From Olivibacter domesticus (GTDB lineage Bacteria > Bacteroidota > Bacteroidia > Sphingobacteriales > Sphingobacteriaceae): a stretch of DNA of 64,000 nt. The translations under genes and the position numbers were made by a program. Shown here in pieces: positions 54,041-62,800 of this stretch (positions within the stretch are counted from its first letter, which is position 1; each line of letters begins with the position of its first letter). The notes beneath the pieces are model-generated. The model ran no database searches. It had not been told where the DNA came from and saw only the letters and a list, made by a program, of their open reading frames with translations. Where the stretch lies: assembly GCF_900109575.1 (NCBI RefSeq), contig NZ_FOAF01000001.1, positions 1,459,662 through 1,523,661 on the forward strand, given 5' to 3'.

Positions 54041-54071
54041 AGCCCTGATCTGCAAGGAGCAGACCAAGGCT
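54041..54071 (-). terminator. Rho-independent terminator of the DUF892 gene
   Basis: Read on the minus strand, AGCC, TCTGC, a 5-base loop, GCAGA and GGGCT form a stem with an internal bulge, followed by a T-run of at least seven. It begins 20 bp after the DUF892 gene stop, so it ends that transcript. Confidence 0.75.
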
Positions 54072-54090
54072 ACACAAACTAAATAAACAA

Positions 54091-54609
54091 CTATTGCGCT
54101 ACATTAGCTTCCGACATAGCAATCTCTGTAAGTTTTACATCCGTCTCTTTCTCTTCATTCAATGTCGTGGTTAATATCTCTTCGGCTTCCGCATGTTCCA
54201 TTAACTTAGCGTAGGTTACTAAGCAGCCATAACTAGCAATTTCGTAATGTTCTACTTTTTGGGCAGCGGAAATAAGCGCTGCATCTAAAGCTTCACTACC
54301 GTCAAACTCTTCTATAATTTCTTCTGCTTCATTCAACAAGCCTTCCATTGCCTTGCATTTCTTACCCCTTGCTGTTAAGCCAATTGATTCAAAGACTTTC
54401 TTTAGACGTTCTGCGTGTTCTTCTGTTTGGGCAAGGTGTTCTTCGAAAGCTGTTTTTAACATCTCATTAGTAGCTTTCCCAGCCATTTTCTTCAATCCCT
54501 TTAGCAGCTGTTTTTCAGCTCCTAAAATATCTCTTAGCTCGTCTACAAATAATTCATGTAAATGCGCGTTCGGCATGTTGTCGTTGCTGTTTTTTTTTGT
54601 GTTTGCCAT
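54091..54609 (-). CDS. DUF892 (YciE/YciF-like) ferritin-like protein
   Basis: A 172-residue four-helix protein of the DUF892/YciF family: LHELFVDELRDILGAEKQLLKGL at the start, then EEHLAQTEEHAERLKKVF, VEHYEIASYGCLVTYA and ETDVKLTEIA. Glu/His spacing suggests a di-iron site. Relatives are induced by osmotic or general stress; function unproven. A good terminator follows. There is no recurring box in the right orientation upstream. Confidence 0.9.
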   Translation of the reverse strand: MANTKKNSNDNMPNAHLHELFVDELRDILGAEKQLLKGLKKMAGKATNEMLKTAFEEHLAQTEEHAERLKKVFESIGLTARGKKCKAMEGLLNEAEEIIEEFDGSEALDAALISAAQKVEHYEIASYGCLVTYAKLMEHAEAEEILTTTLNEEKETDVKLTEIAMSEANVAQ

Positions 54610-54982
54610 GATTTTTATTTTTAATTAGTGTTCAATAATTATTAGCTAGTCGATTGTTATGAAACCATCATAAGCAATCTGTATGACTGTTTGCAGTATC
54701 TGCTGCTTACGTTATTAATACATGTTCTGTGCCTGATTACTGATTATCAGCTACGGTATGGCAATTTGTACCCTAAATAAGATTAATAAGCGTCTATTTC
54801 CAGTTAAATAAATTTTTAAAGCAATATGGATGCTTTTGGCAAGATTTTTTCTATGTCCGTTTTTATATATAGCAGGTTAGTCTTTTAGGTGCACTATAGT
54901 TTTATGTCAAGAAAAAAAACGCGTTTCGCGCTGTATAAACGCTTGGCATGATATTGTGTCGATATAACCTAAACACGCTATT
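54610..54982. other. Divergent promoter region of DUF892 and SPW-repeat genes
   Basis: This 373-bp stretch holds promoters for both genes. On the plus strand it carries a box copy (54835-54864). A shortened look-alike (TATGGCAATTTG then CCTAAATAA) lies near 54758. No gene is supported. Confidence 0.55.
54835..54864 (+). promoter_or_regulatory. Recurring promoter-like box, copy 6
   Basis: TTTGGC, AAGA, TTTT, TTCT, ATGTCC, GTTTTT. From TTGGC to TCC it equals copy 1 except for one base, so these two form a sub-type. It ends 118 bp before the SPW-repeat gene ATG at 54983. Confidence 0.55.
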
Positions 54983-55381
54983 ATGTTAGTTAAACTTCTT
55001 CCACGGACGCTCCATGCACTTCTAGATTACATGGCGGCTTTATTGCTATTAATTGCTCCATGGGTGTTTCATTTTAACCACGAACGCCCGGCTATTGCCT
55101 TGAGTATACTTTTTGGCGTTACGATCTTGGTGATGTCTCTTCTCACGAACTATGAAGGTGGAATACGAAAAACCATCCCTATGGATGTCCATTTGTATGC
55201 GGATGTATTTGGCGGTGCTTTCTTAGCACTTTCGCCATGGCTTCTATTTTTTTCTGAGACGACATACGTTTTTCACCTAAGTATGGGCTTGGGTTTAGTA
55301 TTGTCGGGTTTACTCACCAAGCGAGAATCGCAACGAATCTATATGCCGAAACCTGGTGATCGACATATATATCACGGCTAA
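54983..55381 (+). CDS. SPW-repeat membrane protein
   Basis: A 132-residue membrane protein with four hydrophobic segments. Two SPW-type repeats are visible: LLIAPWVFHF near residue 22-31 and LALSPWLLFF near 81-90. The tail is short and charged. The family's role is unknown, though it is common next to stress genes. A recurring box and further AT-rich promoter-like sequence lie upstream. Confidence 0.85.
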   Translation: MLVKLLPRTLHALLDYMAALLLLIAPWVFHFNHERPAIALSILFGVTILVMSLLTNYEGGIRKTIPMDVHLYADVFGGAFLALSPWLLFFSETTYVFHLSMGLGLVLSGLLTKRESQRIYMPKPGDRHIYHG

Positions 55382-55583
55382 AACCAAAATAAAGTTGCCT
55401 GATGCCTAATTATTTGAAATATGCAGCGAGATTCTTGATCCATATCGTTGATGTTGATCAAAAATGTAATTACAACAAAGCAGATTTAATATTTGGAACA
55501 AAACAAAAAATTGTTTTTATCATAAAGCGTTACCAAAGCGGACGCGATTTTTCACTAAGTATTATTAACAAAAATTTAAAACA

Positions 55584-56468
55584 ATGACACAATTTAAAAA
55601 TCCTCATACCAAATACCCTGTTCCCCCCTTTCCAAAACAAGAACAAAAAGTTCCGGGTACAGAGGCCGAAATGAAACCTAAAGCCGATCATGGCGAGGAA
55701 ACTTATACCGGCGCAGAAAAGTTAAAGGGTGCAAAAGCTATCATTACCGGAGCCGATTCCGGTATCGGACGTGCTATCGCGATTGCCTACGCCCGGGAAG
55801 GAGCTGATGTAATCATCAATTATGGTTATGATATAGAAGATAAAGATGCGGAAGAAACTGTTCGTTGGGTCGAAAAGGAAGGACGTAAAGCGATCCTCTC
55901 GAAAGGAGATCTGAGAGATGAAAATTATTGTAATGAATTAATAGATATCGCTATTCGGGAATTTGGCAAGATTGATATACTGGTCAATAATGCTGCCTAT
56001 CAGATGGCTCATAAGTCGCTTGAAGAGATTACCTCTAAAGAATGGGACCGTACGTTCGAGACAAATATCAGAAGCATGTTTTATTTGAGTAAAGCCGTAG
56101 TACCTTACATGAAACCGGGAAGCTCTATCATCAATACGGCATCGGTAAATTCATATAACCCAAATGCAGTGTTGTTAGACTATGCAGCAACAAAAGGAGC
56201 CATCCAGAATTTTACGGCTAACCTTGCGCAGATGCTAATGGAGCAGGACAAGGGTATACGGGTCAATGCTGTTGCGCCCGGCCCGGTCTGGACACCTCTT
56301 ATTCCATCAACAATGCCCGAACCGGAAAACTTCGGAAAAGACAGCCCTATAAAACGTCCGGCACAACCTGCAGAGCTCGCACCGGCCTATGTTTTCCTAG
56401 CTTCGGAGGATAGCAGCTATATTGCCGGAGCAACGATTGCCGTAACCGGTGGAAAGGTAGCTTTTTAA
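55584..56468 (+). CDS. SDR-family oxidoreductase (general-stress GSP39-like)
   Basis: A 294-residue SDR with an extended N-terminus (YPVPPFPKQEQKVPGTEAEM) typical of the YhdF/YhxC general-stress group. The cofactor loop is TGADSGIG, the motif is NNAAYQ, Ser lies in NTASVNS, and the catalytic pair is YAATK. The C-terminus reads GATIAVTGGK. Its setting among stress-type genes supports a stress role. The substrate is unknown. Confidence 0.93.
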   Translation: MTQFKNPHTKYPVPPFPKQEQKVPGTEAEMKPKADHGEETYTGAEKLKGAKAIITGADSGIGRAIAIAYAREGADVIINYGYDIEDKDAEETVRWVEKEGRKAILSKGDLRDENYCNELIDIAIREFGKIDILVNNAAYQMAHKSLEEITSKEWDRTFETNIRSMFYLSKAVVPYMKPGSSIINTASVNSYNPNAVLLDYAATKGAIQNFTANLAQMLMEQDKGIRVNAVAPGPVWTPLIPSTMPEPENFGKDSPIKRPAQPAELAPAYVFLASEDSSYIAGATIAVTGGKVAF

Positions 56469-56640
56469 CGGGGAGAAGATCAATGAATGAGCGTACTAAT
56501 ATTATCATATGATGTTAACTGTGCCAGGATAGCGAAATGATGTATTGCAACACTCGATATTTAGTTTACGAATACGACAAGCGATGTATAAGACACCGAG
56601 AATGACACAAAAACGGCCGCTCTTGCCAAGCAAGGAAATA

Positions 56641-56832
56641 ATGCAGTTTCAACGAGCAGTTAAATTCATAAAAACGAGCCGAAGTTTAATGCTCATACTA
56701 GTTACTAGCTGTTTATTTGCGTGTAACTCCGCGCGCTACTTGCTGGAAGATAAGGAAAAAGCAACATTAGTGAAGACAAATGCTGGCAATAAACAGGTTA
56801 AAGAATTTGGAATACGGATATTAAACAACTAA
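56641..56832 (+). CDS. Small predicted lipoprotein
   Basis: From the ATG at 56641 this is 63 residues with a basic start, hydrophobic stretch and lipobox-like LFAC (about residues 25-28). An in-frame ATG at 56545 would add 32 mainly basic residues that do not look like a signal, so the later start is preferred. No family recognised. The gene is plausible but unproven. Confidence 0.5.
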   Translation: MQFQRAVKFIKTSRSLMLILVTSCLFACNSARYLLEDKEKATLVKTNAGNKQVKEFGIRILNN

Positions 56833-57131
56833 TCTAAAAGTTTTAGGGTTTTCGCTCTAAAAAATCCATTCTTTTTCGCAGCAAATTGTAATTCGCTTCT
56901 CAGCCATTTCTTTCCTGATTTGAATTTAAATCGCTTAGTCGATTATTATACAGTACCTCCTCTGGGAAAGGGTTAATTTTTAGTTTTGATACTTGAAAGA
57001 CAACTAGCCTAAGCGCTTTTTTTAATCCAAATTGTTAAAAGCATCGTATATTCTAATAAGATAGAATAGCAAAGGTAAAATTGGAAGAATTTTTTCCAAG
57101 ACATCACTGATACGAATTAGCATAAAAGATT

Positions 57132-57506
57132 ATGGAAAAGCACTATGGAGAAATTATTGAAATGGTTGTAAGACGTAACGGTTACAGCATAAGCGAATTA
57201 GCACGGTCACTGCGTTTAAACAGAAGATCCATTTATAACTGGTTTAGTAGACCGAAGCTTAGGGTAGAGATTATTTTCAATTTGGGCTGTGCATTGAGAT
57301 ATGATTTTTCAAGAGAATTTCCGGAATTATTTTCATCAGAAGATTTTAGCAAGGTACTTTATAAAAATAAATTAAATAACATAACGTTTTTCACGGAAGA
57401 AGAGGAAAGGGCAAATTATTGGAGAAATAAATACGTTAACATGCTGGAGGAATATAATCAAATGTTGTCGACTGTAGAAACGGATTCAAATTTAAAATAT
57501 TCATGA
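57132..57506 (+). CDS. Small HTH DNA-binding protein
   Basis: A 124-residue protein. The N-terminal HTH (about residues 8-45) has NGYSISELARSLRLNRRSIYNWFSRP, a Cro/resolvase-like helix-turn-helix. The middle part resembles small Bacteroidota regulators (LGCALRYDFSREFPEL). A coiled-coil-like tail of about 40 residues follows. It may be a repressor or nucleoid-linked regulator; targets are unknown. It is directly before a LytTR remnant on the other strand. Confidence 0.75.
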   Translation: MEKHYGEIIEMVVRRNGYSISELARSLRLNRRSIYNWFSRPKLRVEIIFNLGCALRYDFSREFPELFSSEDFSKVLYKNKLNNITFFTEEEERANYWRNKYVNMLEEYNQMLSTVETDSNLKYS

Positions 57507-57507
57507 A

Positions 57508-57705
57508 TCAATAGTCTATTTCAATCGTGGATGCAGTAAAGGAAACAATCTTCTCTATTGCGATAATGAACGATCGGTGAATACGTAGAAATTGGTCATC
57601 CGGTAGTTTTGTTTCTAAATATGTTATACGCTGATTGGTCAGGATTTCAACATTGGTCGTTATTAGCTTTACATAATCACTAAAAGGCGTTTGTCGTGCT
57701 CCACT
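57508..57705 (-). pseudogene. C-terminal remnant of a LytTR response regulator
   Basis: On the minus strand an open stretch of about 65 codons, with no start codon and an upstream stop, encodes the end of a LytTR DNA-binding domain. The reading is FSDYVKLITTN, then LETKLPDDQFLRIHRSFIIA, then IEKIVSFTASTIEID, then a stop. Intact proteins have DYVKIHT, LP..F.RVHRSYIV and KI at these places. The receiver half is gone. It is a decay product, not an expressed gene. Confidence 0.8.
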
Positions 57706-57822
57706 GGGCTAGCACGCAAACTACAAAAAACCCTTCCTTTGTAACTTTTTAACAGTTTTTATTAAAAAAAAATAAAATTCGCCTTATTTTCACTCCCTAA
57801 TTAAATATGCAAGGTTTAATCT

Positions 57823-58191
57823 ATGGCGAAAAGAATACTCATCTTGGATGATGATGAAGATATTTTATATTTCTGTACCGAAATTTTTGAAGCATTGGAT
57901 TTTGATGTCAAATCTGTTTCTCATACGGAAGATATTCTGAAAACGGTTGCAGACAGCCGTCCAGATATCATACTTATTGATAACTGGATGCCTGGGATAC
58001 AGGGAAAAGATGCTACCAAAACATTGAAGTCAGCGGACCGCTTCAAAGAAATTCCTGTCGTGCTTTTCTCTGCGGGAAATAATTTGGAGCAAATTGCTAA
58101 GAGCGCAGGTGCAGACGCTTTCCTCGAGAAACCCTTCGATATCAGTACACTGGAAAATCTGATACTGGATTTGTTGAAACGCAAGCAATAG
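57823..58191 (+). CDS. Single-domain response regulator (receiver only)
   Basis: A 122-residue CheY-like receiver. Acidic residues DDDED are near positions 9-13, the phospho-acceptor Asp lies in LIDNWMPGIQG, the switch Ser in LFSAGN, and the Lys in EKPFD. It has no output domain. It is 137 bp upstream of the phytochrome/kinase pair on the same strand and could be a partner of that kinase, which is inference. Confidence 0.92.
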   Translation: MAKRILILDDDEDILYFCTEIFEALDFDVKSVSHTEDILKTVADSRPDIILIDNWMPGIQGKDATKTLKSADRFKEIPVVLFSAGNNLEQIAKSAGADAFLEKPFDISTLENLILDLLKRKQ

Positions 58192-58328
58192 TCAAATTGC
58201 TGATATTGCCTCTTTTTTTCGTGTCTTTTCTACAAAAAAAATGTGCGTTCACAACATTTTTGAAATATAGCTGTTAATTTACAGAAAAAAAGGAGGCGGC
58301 TACGTAAATAGTTGCCATTTAAGTATAG

Positions 58329-59834
58329 ATGATAGTTAAAAATTACGATGCAGAATTCTGCGGAAAAATTCCGATACACCACATAAATCTGATCCAACCA
58401 CATGGCTATTTGCTCGTGTTAGACCGAAACGATCAGCGCATTGTACAGTTGAGTGAAAATATTCAGTCTTTATTTGGGAAAACGCCGGAGGAAATAATCG
58501 GTACTAACTTTAGCGAATGGATAGCAGAACCACTCGATTTAACAAAGCTCAGCACAAATGCCAATAGTCACCAGAAAACTCCCTATTACTTAACCATCTA
58601 TGAACAGCGCTGTCTAGCCTTGGTTCAGGCCAAAGAAAAATATCTTATTGTTGAGCTTACCGCTGCTTCAGGAGATCGCAGAGATTTTTTGGAGATCTAT
58701 CAAACCTTAACCTATTATTTTTCGGTTATTGAAGAGGCTAATGATCTGCCATCGCTCTTAAAGGCGACAGTCGAACAAATCAGGCTCGTCTCAGGCTTTG
58801 ATCGGGTTATGATTTATCAATTCGACGAAAATTGGAACGGTAAAGTAATTGCCGAGGTTAATCACACGGGTAAAACAGACTATCTTGGACAACAGTTTCC
58901 CCCATCGGATATCCCTAAGACGGCACGGGATCTATATCAACGAAACCCCTATCGGTTAATTCCTACATCGCGTTATGAGCCCGTAAAGCTTTATCCTATC
59001 GTAAATCCAATCACGCTCTCCTTTATGGATTTATCAGATTGCCACTTGCGTAGCGTTCCAAAAGTACACTTAGAGTATTTACAGAATATGGGTGTAGACG
59101 CCAGCATGTCTGTACGTATTTTAATAGATAACCGTCTTTGGGGCTTGATCTCGTTTCACCACAACACACCGAAGTATCCTGATTTTGAACTTTGTTCTCA
59201 GCTACAGCTCTTAGCCGAGTTTTTCACGCGGCAACTTGCCAATCTGCTGAACAAGGAACATTTTGATTTGAGCCGCGAGATCTCGATGCATAAAAACGCC
59301 TTGCTGAATGATTTATATGAAAAAGAAAGTTTGGAGGAGGCGCTATTGAATCAACAAGAACATTTATTAAAACTTTTTGCTTGCGATGGTGCTGCGCTCA
59401 TTTTTCAGAATAAACTGCACCTCCTGGGTAAAGTGCCAGACGACGAGCATATACAAAACTTTGTGTTTTGGCTGCAGGAAAAGAATGTTGACCGTGTTTT
59501 TGCTGTAAACAACCTAAGCGATCTGTTTGAAGAAGCAAAGGCATTCGCTTCGGTCGCCAGTGGCATGCTTGTCATTGAAATCGACAAGGATCACGGAAAT
59601 TACCTTATCTGTTTCCGGCCAGAACATCCGTACACCATCAACTGGGGTGGTAACCCCAATGAAGCACTACAGTTTGAATCAGATAAAAAAAATTATCATC
59701 CGAGAAATTCTTTTGTCATTTGGCGACAGCAAATACAACATACCTCCCTCGCATGGAAAAATGAAGAACTGCTGGCCGCTTCTGATCTCCGCCACTACCT
59801 TTTTGAACATCTACGTCGGCATCCCTTGGATTAA
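58329..59834 (+). CDS. Bacteriophytochrome photosensory protein without a kinase domain
   Basis: A 501-residue PAS-GAF-PHY photosensory module. The likely biliverdin-binding Cys is Cys11 (AEFCGKIPIHH), with IQPHG at 22-26. GAF motifs are PPSDIP at 191-196 (common form PASDIP), His247 in KVHLEYL and FHHNTP near 276-281. The PHY tongue has PRNSFVIWRQ near residue 458. No histidine kinase follows in the same chain, unlike most bacterial phytochromes. The next gene, a CheBR-type histidine kinase, starts on the base after the stop. Confidence 0.93.
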   Translation: MIVKNYDAEFCGKIPIHHINLIQPHGYLLVLDRNDQRIVQLSENIQSLFGKTPEEIIGTNFSEWIAEPLDLTKLSTNANSHQKTPYYLTIYEQRCLALVQAKEKYLIVELTAASGDRRDFLEIYQTLTYYFSVIEEANDLPSLLKATVEQIRLVSGFDRVMIYQFDENWNGKVIAEVNHTGKTDYLGQQFPPSDIPKTARDLYQRNPYRLIPTSRYEPVKLYPIVNPITLSFMDLSDCHLRSVPKVHLEYLQNMGVDASMSVRILIDNRLWGLISFHHNTPKYPDFELCSQLQLLAEFFTRQLANLLNKEHFDLSREISMHKNALLNDLYEKESLEEALLNQQEHLLKLFACDGAALIFQNKLHLLGKVPDDEHIQNFVFWLQEKNVDRVFAVNNLSDLFEEAKAFASVASGMLVIEIDKDHGNYLICFRPEHPYTINWGGNPNEALQFESDKKNYHPRNSFVIWRQQIQHTSLAWKNEELLAASDLRHYLFEHLRRHPLD

Positions 59835-62800
59835 ATGAAAACAATGAGTAAAAAAACAGGTCTTCAAAAAGACGATCATTATATTATTGCCATTGGCGCA
59901 TCTGCAGGAGGACTGGAGGCCATTAATCAGTTGTTTGACGCGGTGGATGATTTTAAGCAAATCTCTTTTATCATCATACAACATTTATCTCCTGATCATA
60001 AAAGCCTCTTGGTAGAACTGGTATCAAAACATACCGACATGCAGGTACTAGAAGCCCGGGATCAGCTATCGGTAGAAGTGGGCAAAACCTATGTGATTCC
60101 CAATAATATGACCATGACCATTGAGAATGGTATGCTGTGTCTGGCCGAAAAGAAAAGCAAGCAGATTCCAAACGATGCCATAGATGTCTTTTTAGCTTCC
60201 TTGGCAAATGATCAGGCCGAAAAAGCGATTGCTGTCATTCTATCCGGCACCGGAAGCGACGGGACAAAAGGCATTCAGCATATTAAAAATGAAAATGGTT
60301 ATGTCATCGTACAAGAACCTGACACCGCCAAATTTGATGGTATGCCCAATATGGCCATTCTAAGTGGAAATGTCGATGTCATTTTATCTCCAGATAAAAT
60401 CCCCAACCAAATAAAAGAATATATCCAGTTGGTAAAAGGAGAAGAATCTATACTCAACGATTCCCTTAGCGAACAAAAGGTTAATGACATCCTATCTATC
60501 GTCTTACAATACAGCGATCGGGATTTTCATTTATACAAAACCCCCACTATTTTACGCCGCATTGCACGGCGCATGGAAGCCAAGAAGCTGGCGCGGCCAG
60601 ATAACTATATACAATACTTGAAAAAAAATCCAGAAGAAGCACAGATTTTAGCAGATGATCTGCTGGTCAATGTTACCTGCTTTTTTCGTGATCCGAATGT
60701 ATTTGAACACCTATCCAAAGATATTCTGCCAAGCATTGTAAAAACCAAACAAGCTGGGGAGACACTAAAAGTATGGATTTGCGCCTGTAGTACCGGAGAA
60801 GAAGCCTATTCTATAGCCATCACTATTGACAAGTTTCTCCGCAAAAGTAACCAACACTTGCAGGTGAAAATCTTTGCAACTGATATCGACGAAAACAATA
60901 TCCTTATTGCTAGCAAAAACAGGTATCCCCTATCCATCGAGAAAGATGTTGACCAGGATACGCTAAAAAGGTATTTTATTACAGAAGATAATCAATACGC
61001 CGTCATTCCGCGTATTAGAAAACAGATTGTATTTGCCAAACACAACGTAATCAAAGATCCAGCTTTTATTAAAAACGATCTGATTAGCTGCCGGAATATG
61101 CTGATCTACATGAATAAAATTTTGCAGGAGAAAGTGCTTTCCACCTTTCACTTCGCGTTAAACCCCAGCGGCATCCTGTTGCTTGGTACGAGCGAAACCA
61201 TTAACGCCTTTGAAGAAGGTTTTGATGTAGTTTCAAGTAAATGGAAGGTTTTTAGACGATCTCAGCATGCTTTAAAACGCACTTTTCACGCCTATCAGCA
61301 GCCAGCCTTATCCCTAACTACGGATAGCAAATCGAGTAAACCTGCATCCAACAGTATGGAACAGCATCTTAAGAGTGATTTTGAAAAGCTTATTTTTCGT
61401 GATTTGGGTTATGCTGTTGTCTATGTAGATTCTTTTAATGAAGTAAAAGAAACCATAGGCAACTATCAGCACTTTTTAACGTTACCAAAGCGAAAGCTCA
61501 ACCTAAATATCTTAAGCTTGGTACCCGAAACGCTTAAAATACCTTTAAATAGTGCAATTAAGAAAGTTAGGGACACCCAACAGCGCTTTAGCCTAAAAGA
61601 CATTCCACTAGAGCAAAAAGACCGTACCCTGTTTATGTCTATCCATATTCAGGTCGGCTCCGCTCCTTATGAGAACTTTCTGATGCTGGCCTTTGTGGAG
61701 TCTGAACCGCCGGTAAACACAAAAAAATCAAAGGCGCAGAAAGTAAAGAAAACCGACAATGATAGCGAACGTTATGTACAGGAATTGGAAGACCAGTTAA
61801 GTGAAACACGCAGCAGTCTGCAAATGGCGGTTGAAAATTTAGAAACCACTAATGAAGAGCTCCAAAGTTCAAACGAGGAACTTTTATCCAGTAACGAAGA
61901 GCTGCAAAGTTCAAATGAGGAGCTGCAATCGCTCAATGAGGAGCTACATACACTGAATACAGAACACCAGCTTAAGATAAAAGAACTGATTGATCTGAAC
62001 GATGATTTGGACAACTATTTCAGAAGCTCCGATATCGGCCAGATTTTCTTGGATGCGGACCTAAATATCAGGCGCTTCAACCCGCAGGCTATGCGGCTGA
62101 TTAACTTAATAGAGACTGATATCGGTCGTCCTATCAGCCATATATCCAATAACCTATCCGATGACACCCTGTTGGAAAACATTATTGAAGTACAGGATAG
62201 CGAAAATGTATATGAAAAACAGATCCGGCTCAAAGATGGCCGCTTAAACCTCATGCGGATTTATCCCTATGTACGTCGCGACAAAGAAACCGATGGCGTG
62301 GTACTTACTTTTGTAGATATTTCAGCTTTAGAAAACCTAAACAGTATCATCAAAGGAGTTTTTGACGCCAGTTTGGATGCTATTTTAGTATTGTCCCATC
62401 AACAAGATGCCATTAGCACAGGCCAACAATTTGATTTGCTAACTCAAAACCAAGCAGCAGACGCCCTTCTGCAAGGGCTGGGTATCCTAGATAAGAAAAC
62501 TAATTTCTTCGAGCAATTAAGTAAAAGCGTGGGGCAACGTGTAGAAAAAAGAATGCTCGAAACCTTTCAGACCGGACGTTCGGGTAAAATGGAAATCAGC
62601 CTTCGGGTGGCAAATACCGCCCAATGGTATGAATTCAGTATGGTAAAAATGAAAAATGGACTCGCACTATCCTTTCATAATATCACGCTGCAAAAAGACA
62701 CGATGAATCGCTTGCGCAAAAATTATAATGAACTGGTTGTGGCCCGCGAACAATTAAAGACCTTAAACATCGGTTTAGAAGGAGAGGTCGCCAATAGAAC

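Noticed and set aside
54757-54780. TATGGCAATTTG plus CCTAAATAA as another copy of the box
   Set aside because: The two halves are 7 bp too close compared with the gap-free six-copy alignment.
55402-55587. 61-codon frame before the GSP39-like SDR gene, overlapping its ATG
   Set aside because: The ATGA overlap hints at coupling, but the residues look like translated AT-rich intergenic DNA and no family is seen.
61855-61960. Short repeats of the SSNEEL type as a DNA repeat element
   Set aside because: They encode the heptads of a coiled coil inside the CheBR kinase and are explained by the protein.
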